Positions 33,640 to 44,885 are shown, counted from the first letter of the stretch. The stretch is 64,000 bases of DNA from Atherinomorus stipes (GCA_023101725.1 JALJCO010010564.1:62001-126000); one strand, 5' to 3'. The notes: generated by a model not told the origin, from the letters alone. Program-made: numbers and translations.

Positions 33640-33890
33640 GTATATGGTAAATGGACTGTACTTATATAGCGCTTTTCCAGTCGTACTGACCACCCGAAGC
33701 GCTTTACACTATGTCACATTCACCCAGTCACACACACATTCACACCCCGACAGGCACATCAGAAGGTAACTTGGGGTTCAGTGTCTTGCCCAAGGACACT
33801 TCGGCATGTAATCTGGGGAAGCCAGGAATCAATCCCCCGAACCTCCAGTTGAAGGACGACTGCTCTTTACTATACATATATATATATATA
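33640..33890 (+). mobile_element. Abundant fish dispersed repeat
   Basis: TAAATGGACTGTACTTATAT, GCGCTTTTCCAGTCGTACTG, TCAGTGTCTTGCCCAAGGAC and GGAAGCCAGGAATCAATCCC are in the order of a repeat found widely in teleost intergenic and UTR sequence. It ends in a TATA microsatellite. A truncated inverted copy of its right end is at 35574-35635. Confidence 0.85.
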
Positions 33891-33897
33891 TATATCT

Positions 33898-35522
33898 TAG
33901 GGCTGGGTTAAACGATTATTTTTTAAACGATTAATCTATCGATTATTTTTACGATGCATCGATTGGACGATCTAACGATTCACTTTTTTAGTTTGATTCG
34001 ACTCGATTCGATTATCGATTATCTCCTCATAAATTGACAAGCAGCAATTTATATATGCTGATATAAATATCTAAAATGTAAAAAAGAGCATGAATAAAGA
34101 GGCAGTGGGAGCAGCAGCCTGTCATGGAGTTTTTCATGAACCAACAGAATGTAAAATTTATGTTGAAAACACAGCTGACTGAAAAACAGGCTTTTAATTC
34201 TTTCATTTACACGAAAATAATAAAAAAGTCATTATTGAAATAATATGGTCATGTAAACTTGGAGGATTAAAGATAAGACAGATATTATTTTCCAACAAAA
34301 GATAATAAAGATAAGTAAAGATTCAGAGTTGAACATTATATTGAACATGGGTCTAGCTTCCTGAAAAAGTGCATCTTCATCTTCATTCTGTTAATGCTTA
34401 ATATGGGTACCAGTCACTTGGAAATTAAATGAAAAATACTTTATGTATCCGAGAAGTGACTACACAATCCTATTACCAACAGATGAAACACTAACATGAG
34501 GTTGAGAACGTGACTTTAATTATATTCAGTCAGAGACGAGACAGCTCCCGGCATCAGCTGCAGTTCCACCCACGGCCAGCAGATGGAGCTTGTGCTTCAT
34601 GCTGACCGTCTCAAACAGGCCTGACTGTCTAAAGACATGGCGTCGATCTCACGGAAGTTGGCCGTGTCCCAAACCGCGCACTTGAGCACTTCAGACACTG
34701 TTTTTGAGTGTGTTGTGCACACATGGTGTCATTTAAGCGACAATTTCAGTGCACTGAAAGTATCAGGATGTTGCCCTAATCACGCCCAAAAATGCAGTGC
34801 AGAACGAAGCACACTACTCGCACTAAATGGATGTCATCTTGTGAACGTGGAGGAAGAGGCGGGACTTTCAAACTGCTTTCAGAGCTGAATAATGGCGATG
34901 AATGACGCGGTGGCGGCCCCTGCTGCACCGGAGGCGGTATTGTACTTGATTTAAGTAACACTTATGAAATGATTTAGACATAATCACTAATATACATATT
35001 GTGGCATGCTACCAAGCTGTTCACTCCCCTGATGACAGTTATGATCTGGTCGTGTGTTTGAGGCTGCGGTTATACCAGCTCAGTAGAGTTAGCTCAGGTT
35101 AGCGGGTAATGCTAGTCCGTCACTTCCTGTAAGTGCAGTGCTCTGTTTGGGTCAGCATTTAGCGACAATAGTGTGCACTACAGACGAAGTACACAGTGCA
35201 CACTACGCACTGAATTCCACTGCATTTAGGAAAGTGCGCAGATTGAGACACAGCCGTTGTCTCATGTCTCACGAGGCTTCGGATTCGCCATCCCTAATAT
35301 CCCTATACCTTCAATAAACGAGTGTGGGCCTTCACTGCCTTACACTTTGGAAACTTGGAAGAGCCACTCACGGAGATCGCGCTGCCATCTTTGTTTTAGT
35401 CTGAAGTCGCATGGCGCCACCATCTTTGTTTTGGTCTGACGACACATTGGTACGCATATTTTGCGCTGACGTATTTTTTGCGTCGATGTAATCTGTTACG
35501 TTGATGCATCGTCCCAGCCCTA
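33898..35522. mobile_element. hAT-like element with TAGGGCTGGG ends
   Basis: TAGGGCTGGG starts and CCCAGCCCTA ends the element exactly. Subterminal sequence is rich in ATCGATTA and GATGCATCG words. The flanking 8-mers ATATATCT and ATATATAT fit an 8-bp hAT duplication, but they lie in AT microsatellite DNA and so carry little weight. At 1625 bp with no transposase frame it is non-autonomous. It contains the nested element at 34660-35255. Confidence 0.85.
34660..35255. mobile_element. Miniature element with GGC-GTGTC-CAAA ends, nested in a hAT
   Basis: The left end GGCCGTGTCCCAAACCGCGC and the inverse of the right end GGCTGTGTCTCAATCTGCGC form an inverted repeat of about 24 bp. GTT flanks both sides (34657-34659 and 35256-35258). 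The interior repeats GCACTT and AGTGCAC-type words. At 596 bp it has no transposase. Ends and duplication length resemble the larger element at 12800-14081. Confidence 0.9.
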
Positions 35523-35659
35523 ATATATATACATATATATACATATATGTATATATATATATATGTATATATATATAGTAAAGAGCAGTCGTCCTTCAAC
35601 CGGAGGTTCGGGAGATCGATTCCAGGCTTCCCCATATATATATATATATATATATATAT

Positions 35660-35695
<36 letters not shown>
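35523..35695. repeat. AT microsatellites around an inverted repeat fragment
   Basis: TA/CATA runs at 35523-35577 and pure TA runs at 35636-35692 enclose 35574-35635, which is the reverse complement of the right end of the dispersed repeat at 33640-33890. Confidence 0.9.
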
Positions 35696-35698
<3 letters not shown>

Positions 35699-36083
35699 GT
35701 GGGGCAAAAAAGTATCTAGTCAGCCACCAATTGTACAAGTTCTCCCACTGAAAAATATGAGAGAGGCCAGTAATTGTCATCATAGGTATACCTTAACTGT
35801 GAGAGACAGAATGAGAAAAAAAAAAATCCAGAAAATCGCATTGTCTGATTTTTAAAGAATTTATTTGCAAATTATGGTGGAAAAAGTATTTGGTCAATAA
35901 CAAAAGTTCACCTCAATACTTTGTTATATAGCCTTTGTTGGCAATGACAGAGGTCAAACGTTTTCTGTAAGTCTTAACAAGGTTTTCACACACTGTTGCT
36001 GGTATTTTGGCCCGTTCTTCCATGCAGATCTGCTTTAGAGCAGTGATGTTTTGGGGCTGTCGTTGGGCAACATGGACTTTCAG
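35696..36083 (-). pseudogene. Tc1-family transposase C-terminal end with 3' terminal region
   Basis: The plus strand starts CAGAGTGGGGCAAAAAAGTA next to a TA, the usual end of a widespread fish Tc1 family. Reading the minus strand from 36083, the frame gives [20 protein letters not shown], then [20 protein letters not shown] before the stop near 35913. This is the C-terminal tail that follows the DDE domain. All three catalytic residues lie upstream and are missing, because the element breaks off at 36083. It is a dead 5'-deleted fragment. Confidence 0.93.
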
Positions 36084-36279
36084 CGGCCAATCAGCGTGCG
36101 CCTCATTTACATTATTTAAATGAACATTCATGTCAGTCAAAACCTCGTACGAACTATCACGAGAGAAAGTGGTGGTATGAGCAAAGGGTCAGAATATGCA
36201 CTTTGATTTTTTTTTTTCTAACAAGTTTTTAGATATTATTTTAAGACATTGTAAGGAGGGAGGACAGATTGAAAGACCA

Positions 36280-36439
36280 GGTGATTACTCCTTTAAGGCG
36301 CCCGGGGAGCAGTTGGTGGGGGGTTAAGGACCTTGCTCAGGGGTCCACAGTGGTACACCCAGGGGTCGTGTCGGGGAATCGAAACCAGGTCCTCCGCGCC
36401 CAAGCCCACGACGCTACCACTGGGCTATCCGCTCCCCCC
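36280..36439 (-). mobile_element. tRNA-derived SINE (V-SINE-like)
   Basis: On the minus strand the element begins near 36439 with GGGGGGAGCGGATAGCCCAG. TAGCCCAGTGG (36417-36427) fits a polymerase III A box and GGTTTCGATTCC (36375-36386) fits a B box with one extra T. Downstream lie CCCTGAGCAAGGTCCTTAAC and AACTGCTCCCCGGGCGCC, the shared central domain of fish V-SINE-type elements. The head is tRNA-like but is not a functional tRNA gene. Confidence 0.85.
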
Positions 36440-36454
36440 AAAAAACGCCAAACC

Positions 36455-36566
36455 TAAAATGTTGCTCAACATTTTAGCTTTGGAGCCCCATCATACCTGT
36501 TTACATTTTTTAATGCATTTGTTTTCAATATTTCTTTCAAACCCCAATACAAAATCAATGTCATGA
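36455..36566 (-). mobile_element. Fragment of the mariner-like element at 43009-43695
   Basis: AAAATGTTGCTCAACATTTT and AGCTTTGGAGCCCCATCATA are the inverse of 43190-43225, and the following TTTTCAATATTTCTTTCAAA and CCAATACAAAATCAATGTCA match the inverse of 43100-43160. It is cut by the Tc1 fragment at 36567. Confidence 0.75.
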
Positions 36567-37215
36567 TATTAGGAACACCTTGCTAGTACCAGGTTGGACC
36601 CTTTTGCCTTCAGAACTGCCTTAATCCTTGGTGGCATAGATTCAACAAGGTCCTGGAAACATTCTCAGAGATTTTGCTCCATATTGACATGACAGCATCA
36701 CGCGATGCTGCAGATTTGCCAGCTGTACATCCATGATGAGAACCTCCCGTTCCACCAAAGCTGCTATATTGGATTGAGATCTGGTAACTGTGAAGGCCAT
36801 TTGGGTCCAATGAACTCATTGTCATGTTCAAAAAACCAGTCTGAGATGATTCCTCGCTTTATGACATGGTGCGTTATCCTGCTGGAAGTAGCATCACAGG
36901 ATGCTACACTGTGGTCATAAAGGGATGGACATGGTCAGCAACAATACTCAGGTAGGCTGTGGTGGTTAAACCGCCATGTTGGTACTAAGGGGCCCAAAGT
37001 GGGCCAAGAAAATCTCTCCCACACCATTACACCACCACCACCAAGCTGAACTGTTGATACAAGGCAGGATGGATCCATGCTTTTTGTAGCAGAAATGGAG
37101 ACTCATCAGACAAGGCAACATTTCTCCATCTTCTATTGTCCAATGTTGGTGAGTCTGTGTGAATTGTAGCCTCAGTTTCCTGTTCTTAGCTGACAGGAGC
37201 GGCACCCGGTGTGGT
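36567..37215 (-). pseudogene. Tc1 transposase fragment, 5'-truncated
   Basis: Read on the minus strand from 37215 the DNA gives GACCACACCGGGTGCCGCTC, the HRLTN-I region, a WRNV-L-DESPF block and later GGGG-MVW, DHVHPFMT and SPDL-P-type words, but frames change repeatedly and stops are frequent. The C-terminal part (36831-36610) reads HGCTAGKSAASRDAVMSIWS. The 3' end keeps ACACCTTGCTAGTACC but lacks the outermost terminal repeat. It is the same subfamily as 44886-45521, in opposite orientation. Confidence 0.88.
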
Positions 37216-37358
37216 CTTCAAAAACTGCATTTTCTGTTTACTTGTGTTATCTTTGACTCACATTAAAATTTGTTTGATGATCTGAAACATTTAAGTGTGA
37301 CTAACATGCAAAAAGTAAGAAATTAGGAAGGGGGCAAAAACTTTTTCACACAGCTGTA
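37216..37358 (-). mobile_element. Tc1/mariner-like end fragment, inverse of 30400-30530
   Basis: AAAACTGCATTTTCTGTTTA, TTGTTTGATGATCTGAAACA and GGGGGCAAAAACTTTTTCAC are the reverse complement of the 30.4-kb element end. It directly abuts the Tc1 fragment on one side and the TATC microsatellite on the other. Confidence 0.8.
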
Positions 37359-37474
<116 letters not shown>

Positions 37475-37489
37475 TATATTTATATATAA

Positions 37490-39100
37490 AAACTGTGTGT
37501 GCTTTTATTTTTACAATATTAAAGTGATGAGAATGGAAATATGAAATATCCTGTTTTTAACCGCAGGGACAGGGACGACCACACCCCCCCCGTCTGAACC
37601 ACATCTCTCTCTGTCTGAAGGTATTTTCATATTACCACAGAACACCACAAACAGCAATAACATGAAGATGACTGGGACGAATCCTGACTGAATGTTCTCA
37701 AGATCAGCTTTTTATTAAATCTACATCTAAAAAAATGATCTATATTGTATGTTTCTCTTGTGCATTGCTTAAAGAATCACAACAAGTGTCTTTATTAACT
37801 TCCTGTGTTCGTACTTCTGTTCTATAAACTTCGTAGGTGCTTCAGAAAAGCAGAATCAGCCGAGAAAATCCTCCCCTTAGGTTCATTTCTGCTTTTATTC
37901 TGTCTGATTATCCTGATTATTGCCGCTCCACCGCACATAAAAGCCTCCTATACAATGAAAACCAGACTAAAGAGAGGAAAATAATGAGTTCGTCAAGATT
38001 TTAAGAAAGACAAGACCAATCTTTCAACCTGATGCATGCACTCAGGCTCTATGGATGTCTGACATATCCAAAAGGCCACAGCAGAATGAATTATAGCCAT
38101 AATGTCCTAATACAGCGACATTGAGGTACTCTGGCTGAGAGTTTGTGTTGAACCCATCTGATCTTCATGATCGTTACGTACAGAACGAAATGCTTTGCTT
38201 GGGATGTGCATCAAAAAATATCTGATGTGTAGGAGAATGTTTTGTTTTCCCAAGTATCCGTAGATACCAAGCAGTGGTCTGATGGTTTATGGTTGCATAA
38301 CAGCTGAGCTTTAAACATGACCTGAGTCAGCTGTTTAATTTGGATTTATGATGTCATAGAAGCTTTCAGTGGGATTGATCAGGCACCCATCATGACCGAG
38401 GAATAGCAGATCAGTGTTAGTGGGAAGTCAGTTTCCAGTCTAAGATGTTGGCCCTGTTTGAACCATTTGGTCACCATGGTAACTGATGCTGGACTCAACC
38501 TGCTGTGAAGAGGTTCTTTTCACAGTTTCAGATTAATTGTTTTGTAACCAGATCAATAGCTACATTTACATAGACAGTAATGTTTGTCTGATCTTGGACG
38601 GGTTGTACTGGAAGAAATCTCGTACTGGGACGCTGGTTCAATGACAATAAAGGCATTCTGATTCTGAATAATTCATCCATCCTTTTGACATCTTTCTGAT
38701 CAGTACTTCCAGCTGACGTGTTTCCATGGACGGGGGAAAAGTGATCCGATCGGTTGTATTTACTTGATATGTTCGTCATGCTTTTGACATGCACAATGGC
38801 TCCTACTTCGTATGAGGAGGGGTTTTCTTTTTTAAATTCATAATCTTTTGACCGTAGAAATGCTCAGCGATCATTAACTTTTTCAGTGGGGATTATAAAC
38901 ACAGCCGTATAACGGTCCGAACTGGACCCGCGGCTGAAGCACGTGATCATGAACGGATCGGCTATGGATCCGGGGCAAAGGTGCAGCTGCAGCTTTAGGT
39001 CTGTCCATGCTCCGCCTAACATCAGAACTTCCAGTCAGAACGTGGATCATCGGTGGATCAGTTCTGCTGTGCAAGTGGGTCCTATATGACTCTGCAAGGT
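37490..39100. other. No gene recognised
   Basis: Unique-looking sequence with short frames only. A CAATGACAATAAAGGCATTC word at 38639-38658 resembles a LINE 3' end but the context is too short to call. Confidence 0.45.
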
Positions 39101-39480
39101 AGGGATGGGTACCGAAACCCGGTATCAAAAGACCTCCGGGGCTGAGTCTCACGGTCTACCCGAACTGATTAGCTGGTGCCTTTTCGGTCCTCTTCACGGT
39201 ATCTTAAGGTCGTATGTCTTTTGTGTGAAACTAAACTCATGCCAAACATTGTATTGCCAACCCCGCTCCTCCTTAACAAGCAGCACACACGCTGCAGGGA
39301 GGGGCGACTGTGGCGCTCTCACATGCTCACCTCGCTGTTTCAGCTGGTGATCAACTTTATGTAAACAGCGGCTAACATGTGGTTAACTAAAGATGTGCAT
39401 TTGTTACAGTTATTGTCTGATCAGATTCACGCTCATAACTTCAGTTTCAGAAGAATATACATGAAACCCAGTTAGCAACA
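39101..39480. mobile_element. hAT-like element, left part only
   Basis: TAGGGATGGGTACCGAAACC at 39101-39120 is a typical hAT-like end in fish, followed by CCGGTATCAAAAGACC. A matching right end was not found, so the length is uncertain. Confidence 0.5.
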
Positions 39481-39570
39481 ACTTATGCTAGCTCTGCTAA
39501 CTTGCATTGAAACTCACCCGATACGACGTTTCCACTGCACAGATGCAGTCGGCGTCTGATCAGCTCTCCT

Positions 39571-39660
39571 GGGGTCTCATTTATAAACGTTGTGTACGCA
39601 CAAAATGGGGCCTGAAATTGGCGTACGCCAGTTTTCATGCAAAAGTTGGGATTTAAAAAA
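39571..39660 (+). mobile_element. Harbinger-like end fragment
   Basis: GGGGTCTCATTTATAAACGT, TGTGTACGCACAAAATG and GGCGTACGCCAGTTTTCATG resemble the left end of the 17235-17995 type of element. No right end was seen. Confidence 0.5.
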
Positions 39661-40980
39661 AGCAAACTTGACGGGAAAATGTGCGGTGCGGTGCTCCCGC
39701 TGCTGAGTAAAGGGGATCTCTCTCTCTTTCTCTCTCTCTCACTCTCTTTTCTAAAAATGCAAAGGTGAGAGTTTTGTGTTTTCCATGGGTGAGTTGTCTG
39801 TAACCAGGGCGTGCTGGATCAGGTGGTTTCTCCTCTAGTGTGCGTCTGAGTGATGATTTATTCTTCTTCTTGGGTTCCAACCAAAGACTGTATGCGTGAG
39901 GGTTGCCAGATACCGTAACAAATATCCTCCACAAGCTTACGTGTTTCCTTCACTGTAAAATCAGGATATGACCGGGATAAATTACTGATCGGGAGCACGG
40001 CAGGAGATGATGTTTAAAATCGAGTCTCCCGCGTGATTCGGGAAAGTTGGCAAGTATGTGTATTGCTGTTAAATATGTGTAAAATGATAAAAACGGAATT
40101 CTCAAAAATTAAAAACAGAAAAACACTGAAAACGGGAAAAATTAAAACGGAATTTTGGGAAAAATAAAAGGGATTTCATAGGGCTCTTAGCATGCGGATC
40201 GTGACGTGACTGGTCAGGTAGACTGCAGTTATTCACTGCTCCTAAGGGTCTCTCTCACCACATAAGCAAAGGTAAAAATTGGCTTTATCAGCTTTACCGA
40301 GGATGTGGAAATGTGTTTTTATTGTTATTGTTTGCCAGAAACCAGCAAAGAATGAGCAGTAATTTTACAGTTTGAGTTCATTTGAATGTTCAGAGAGGTT
40401 TTGTTTCTGAGAACTCGGAAATCACAAAACAAACAAAAATGTCACAAAGTAAATATGGAGTACTGTGATTTGTGCTGTTGAACATGTCATGAATTTAGCT
40501 GTTGGAGGAAGCTTCTACTGAAACATGAGTCATAGACAGCGAGAGGTGTCAGAATTCATTTATTTCTCCCTCCTCTGTGGAATTTTAATCAGCTGAAGTG
40601 AATGTCCTCTCTTTATGTCACTGTTTTCACAGTCGGAGGCAGTTCGCTTGTTGCAGCACGTTTCTCAGCTCGGATAACACGGTCCAGACGGACATATGTT
40701 TCCTCAGCCAACATCTAAACTGTCCTCCACCGGTGATGGAGGGGAATCTGCAGCCTACCTCCATGTAGCTTTTATTTTGTAATTCCACCCAGGGATGAAG
40801 CAAAATCATTTAAGTCTGGTCTGACAGCCGGTTATCGATCCAGATGCAGTTTTATTCAACACCCACGCCCCGATTCATCGCACACCCGCATCCCATCACA
40901 CCTGCTCGTCTTTAATCTGGTACGAGTGGAGACGGGCGACATCACTCAGTGTTTGCCACCTGTTACAGCTGTGTTCCCCT
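39661..40980. other. No coding signal; probable 3' flank of the minus-strand exon
   Basis: A CT/AG-rich tract lies at 39717-39750. AATAAA occurs on the minus strand at 40851-40856, about 130 bp downstream of the candidate stop codon at 40988, so 40830-40987 may be 3' UTR. The rest holds no recognised feature. Confidence 0.4.
40851..40856 (-). promoter_or_regulatory. Candidate polyadenylation signal AATAAA
   Basis: The minus strand reads GAATAAAAC here, 132 bp after the candidate stop codon. A T-rich downstream element is not obvious. Confidence 0.4.
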
Positions 40981-40987
40981 CAGTCAT

Positions 40988-41092
40988 TTATTCACACATT
41001 TCTGCGTAGTGGAGAGTCTTATTCACACCGTCCCCTTCAAACATGATTCTCCTGATGATGTCCTTCAGCTTTTGGATGCGGCAGAGGTGATT
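40988..41092 (-). CDS. Candidate 3'-terminal coding exon, unknown protein
   Basis: The minus strand has a strong splice acceptor: a pyrimidine tract (TTATTTTCCTTCTCCTCCTAG) with a TTAAACT-like branch site about 35 bp upstream. The frame that starts right after AG stays open for 34 codons and ends in TAA. It reads NHLCRIQKLKDIIRRIMFEG followed by DGVNKTLHYAEMCE. The first half is a basic, amphipathic helix-like stretch and the whole looks like natural protein rather than a random frame. The intron phase would be 0. A polyadenylation signal follows at 40851-40856. I do not recognise the protein. Upstream exons must lie at higher coordinates, but none was identified with confidence. A chance acceptor next to a short frame is the alternative. 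Confidence 0.5.
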   Translation of the reverse strand, partial: NHLCRIQKLKDIIRRIMFEGDGVNKTLHYAEMCE

Positions 41093-41096
41093 CTAG

Positions 41097-41446
41097 GAGG
41101 AGAAGGAAAATAATGTACAGTTTAACACAATTTCATCGCACCCCCTCCCTGTGTAAAAGATCAGCCAAACACTATCTGGGAAAGTCTGTGACCTATTATC
41201 AAGAGAAAAGCTGATTTCCAGCATTCTGCTGCCTTGTTCCAAAGGTGAACCAAAAGTTTCTGATCATTTTCAAGCCTTAGATTTAAAGGACAACTTTCTT
41301 TTTTTCACCTTATTTCCAGGAGTTTATACGTGCATTTACTCACCAGTAAAATTTCTGCATCACTTTGAGTCCTTTAGAAGATATTACGTTGTCGCCCTTC
41401 GGTGTTTATCCAGAATGATGGCGGAGACGGGGGAGCCTCTCTAGAC
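41097..41446. other. Probable intron of the candidate gene
   Basis: It contains the polypyrimidine tract and branch-like site of the candidate exon. Otherwise it is AT-rich with no recognised feature. Confidence 0.35.
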
Positions 41447-41449
41447 TAA

Positions 41450-41999
41450 AGCCTAATTTATAGTCGTCTGTAAAGTGCTCTACGTAGGTTACGGAGAGCC
41501 CTCTATGTCGACGGAGAGCCTCTCCGTCGTCTCCGGCTGCACGAAATATTTTTTAAGTGTCCGTCACTCCATCAAGGGATGACAGAGATGGCAAGGGCTG
41601 TGATTGGTCTACCACGACACATATGCTATCAGCGCCATTTTTACTCTGGCTAGCCTACGAAGACGCAGATATGAGTCCAACCAAAGAACGTCTGGCTGAA
41701 GAAGTGAGGAAATACCAAAATCGCCCCATCATCTTTATTTAGCATCAAAAGTATCTCTGTTATTCAGCTGCAGCAACAACAATAGTCTTTCTCTCTCGGA
41801 CGCCATTGCTCACTGTAACTGGAAGCAAAATAACCACCGAGGTTACCGACCATCTGCATCATATGAGTAGGTCAGTCTTGCGTAGCGACCCCTACTTATC
41901 GCGCGGGAAACTGCACTGCATGTGCAGCACCATGACGGAGAACTATGAAGGCTGGAGGGGTCTCCGTCATTATGCAGTCAGAGAAGTATACTGTAGCCT
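41450..41999. mobile_element. PIF/Harbinger-type element with MADF-like remnant
   Basis: The ends AGCCTAATTTATAGTCGTCT and the inverse of the right end AGGCTACAGTATACTTCTCT are similar and are flanked by TAA (41447-41449 and 42000-42002). A plus-strand frame at 41557-41742 carries SPTKERLAEEVRKYQNRP. That looks like the first helix of a MADF/Myb-like DNA-binding domain (E-L-EEV-KY), normally followed by LYD; here it runs into a stop soon after. At 550 bp it is non-autonomous. Confidence 0.85.
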
Positions 42000-42002
42000 T
42001 AA

Positions 42003-42840
42003 TCTGGCCAAACGCCACAACGAGACCGTCCGCCATCGCGGGGGGAGCCTTTCTGTACATGTGTAATCAGAACAGATGAGAACTTTTGACTTTTTTCTTA
42101 GCAACATGGAGGAAATGTGGAAGGACGTCACATTCCTGGTTGTTGGAACATCAGAGGAAAACTTTAATGTGGTGATAAGTGAATAAGAAGATCACAGACA
42201 TTTATTTCATGAAGATTTCTGCTGTCTGTGACAAACGTGGACGGTGCTGCTCAGTCCTCTGATGTCAGCGTGTTCGTATCGGGGAGGAATATCGGACACA
42301 CAGAGCAGAGGAGGAATAACTTGCTGCCATGGTGGAGAAAACACTGGATTTAATCCCCAACAACAAAAACACGGTAAATTATGGTGAACACTCATTAATC
42401 TGACACTTTATTTCACGTATCTATGCTCCCAAAAATGAGGCACCGCATAACGTTATCATGCTAGCTAATGCTAACAGAGACAGCTGTGGTGTTGCTGAGA
42501 GTTAATGACTAATCTGGGAGATATTGTGAAATATAACATTATTTGCTCTGATCAGGGCAACGCTGGGACCAGAAAATAAAAATAATTCAGTCAGAAACAC
42601 AAAGGGATCATGAAGACGGTGTCCTGCAGCCTTTAGTTTCATCTGCAGGTCATGTGAAGGCTACGTGGTCTGTACAGTCCTGAAACAACACCAAAAGCCA
42701 AATATGTGATAAAATAGAAAAGGAACCACCTTTGAAAGAGTTTATTTCTTAAAACTTTGATAAGTAATCATGAGATACGCGTGTTACTCCAGTGTTGCTT
42801 GTCATTAAAGGCAGTTTCCAGAATCGCTTCTTCATATGTT
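42003..42840 (+). mobile_element. Dispersed repeat, partner of 20945-21535
   Basis: The order of shared words is as in the 20.9-kb copy. A segment of about 200 bp (42543-42745) is present only here and similarity then resumes at ACTTTGATAAGTAATCA. The Harbinger-type element at 41450 inserted exactly at its TAATCTGGCC start. Confidence 0.85.
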
Positions 42841-43008
42841 TATCACAACACGCTGATGATTAAAAACAGTTTGTCAAGTTCTAAAGAGTCTGTTAGTGGA
42901 TTTCTGGTCTGAGCAGCTTTATTCTTCATCAACCCTCGTAGAGGAGCTACTGTCATTTCTTTCATATGTCTTCAGGACCAGCTCTACTATATATAAGTAT
43001 ATATATAT

Positions 43009-43695
43009 ACACAGTCGTCCTCAAAATTATTCATATCCTCCAATTAAAGAAGGAAAAAAAGACAAAAAGTGGAAAAAGACAAAAGTGATAATCAACAAAA
43101 ATTCTATAAAAATCATGACATTGATTTCAAATTGTGGTTCAACAAAAATATTAAAAACAAACACAAAAAATAAAACAGGTAAACAAGCATGATGGGGCTC
43201 CGAAGCTAAAATGTTGTTGAGCAACAGTTTGAGGCCATCAGTGCAATCAGGTTTTTTCTGTAACGTCCAATCAAACGTCTGCACCTGTTGACAGGTATGT
43301 TGGTCCATGTTCATGGGAAATATGCTCTGATATGTCTGGAACAGTTTTGTTTATTTGTGTTTTCTTGATATTATTTCCAACCACAATTCAAAAGCAATAT
43401 ATTATTTCACTAAATTATAATTTTGTACATTTTTATTTATTATTAGTTTCTTTAGTTTCTTGTTATTTGAATTAATATTGTGAATTTAGCCTTTTCTTTA
43501 ATTGGAGGATATGACAGTTTTGTATGTTTTGTTTTTTTAATTATCATTTTCAACCACAATTAAAAAGCAAATATATAATTTCAGTAAACCATGATTTTGT
43601 ACATTTTTATTTATTATTAGTTTCTTATTTTAAATTACTGTTGTCAATTCAACCTTTTCTTTCGTTGGAGGGTAATATTTCTGAGGATGACTGTA
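43009..43695. mobile_element. Mariner-like miniature element, about 680 bp
   Basis: The left end ACAGTCGTCCTCAAAATTAT and the inverse of the right end ACAGTCATCCTCAGAAATAT match well and continue into CCTCCAATTAAAGAAGG. TA lies on both sides. Two internal AACCACAATTxAAAAGCAA blocks (43380 and 43553) form a direct duplication of about 120-150 bp within the right half. No transposase was recognised. Pieces of this family occur at 36455 and probably 8480. Confidence 0.8.
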
Positions 43696-43734
43696 TTTTA
43701 TATCCAGATAAAGCTTAATTGCTGTCTGTATAGG

Positions 43735-43825
43735 CCAGAACATATGACGTATCGGCCGATGCTGATACAAGCAAATATTGGCCTAAAATATCGGCTGGCC
43801 GATGTATCGGTCTGTCCTTAATCAA
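43735..43825. mobile_element. hAT-like terminal fragment
   Basis: ATCGGCCGATGCTGATAC and AAAATATCGGCTGGCCGATG form the style of end seen at 54788-55620. Only about 90 bp is present. Confidence 0.5.
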
Positions 43826-44885
43826 GACTTCTTTAAAAGGTCATAATAAAGCTCCTTGGCAGTTAAATCTGAATAAATAAGAGGTGTCTCGAGATGTTTG
43901 CACAGCGCTAAGAAGCTCTGAAAATCCACCTGATGAGCTGCAGGGCATCCTGCCTCAGTCCTGGTCTCCGTGCTGCGTTGAAATTAATTTTTACTTGTGT
44001 ATAACATCTGTGTCACCATGATGCGGGGTCTCTCCTCTCTTACATTCATACTGAGCGCTTCATTTCTGAGCATCAGCACTGTTAAAATGAGCTGAATTCC
44101 TATGAAAATCATGTCTCTACACAGACTGAAATCTCCCCTCTGTTCTCCAAAAGTCTTTTTTACGTTCCTGATAACAAATCCGGTGAGAAATCTCCCCCAG
44201 GTGGCTTTGTTTACGGCTTTGTGATCCTTGTTAGGATGAATCGTACGGTGAGGGAATAAAGACGGAGGGCTAACGGGGAGGGAGGTACAGTAAATAAAGC
44301 AGCAGATGATCACAGCTGGGACCCGAGAGAGACTCCTCTGTGATTAAGAGTCACTCGTATGTTTCAGCGGGTGAAGTGGGTGTAGATTTGTTTTTGCTGG
44401 TCAGTGTAGAACATTCCTGTGGGGGACATATGTCACAGCAAACAGAGCCGATATGCAGCTGGTTGGGAGGAAATCTGGGGGGAATTTAAGTTGCAGTGGA
44501 AGCAGTCGGAGACGGGATGCAGGGAACACCTGACAGGAAGAGGAGGCCTGGTCATGGAGTCCTTTATGGATGAGGAGGGGGTTTGGAGGTGATGAATGGG
44601 ATAAAGCATAAAGTTATACAAGCAGCGAGAGGTGCAGACAGAAATGCAGGTGAGTCCCTAACAGTTGGAATCACCTCCTTCCCAAAAGTAGTAATGATGT
44701 CGTCTTTGCCTGGTTTAATCCCAAACTAGAGGAAGTTGCTCCTGTATGGAGGTGGTGAAGACGACACCGGAGCTGAACCTGCTGCAGACAGCAGACTGTT
44801 GTGGCCTATTTTGGTTTTAACAAAGAGTCTAAATGAAGTTTAAGCCGCTTTCTAACTCAAGTTTTTCAGGCAAATTTCAAATTTG
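43826..44885. other. No gene recognised
   Basis: A 109-codon minus-strand frame (44313-43984) has no known domain and weak splice context. No repeats were identified. Confidence 0.4.

Noticed and set aside
36375..36427. tRNA gene suggested by A- and B-box motifs
   Set aside because: No complete cloverleaf can be formed and the following sequence is the central domain of a fish SINE.
43984..44313. 109-codon minus-strand frame as an upstream exon of the 40988-41092 gene
   Set aside because: The polypyrimidine tract is poor, there is no good donor and no recognisable domain; left unassigned.
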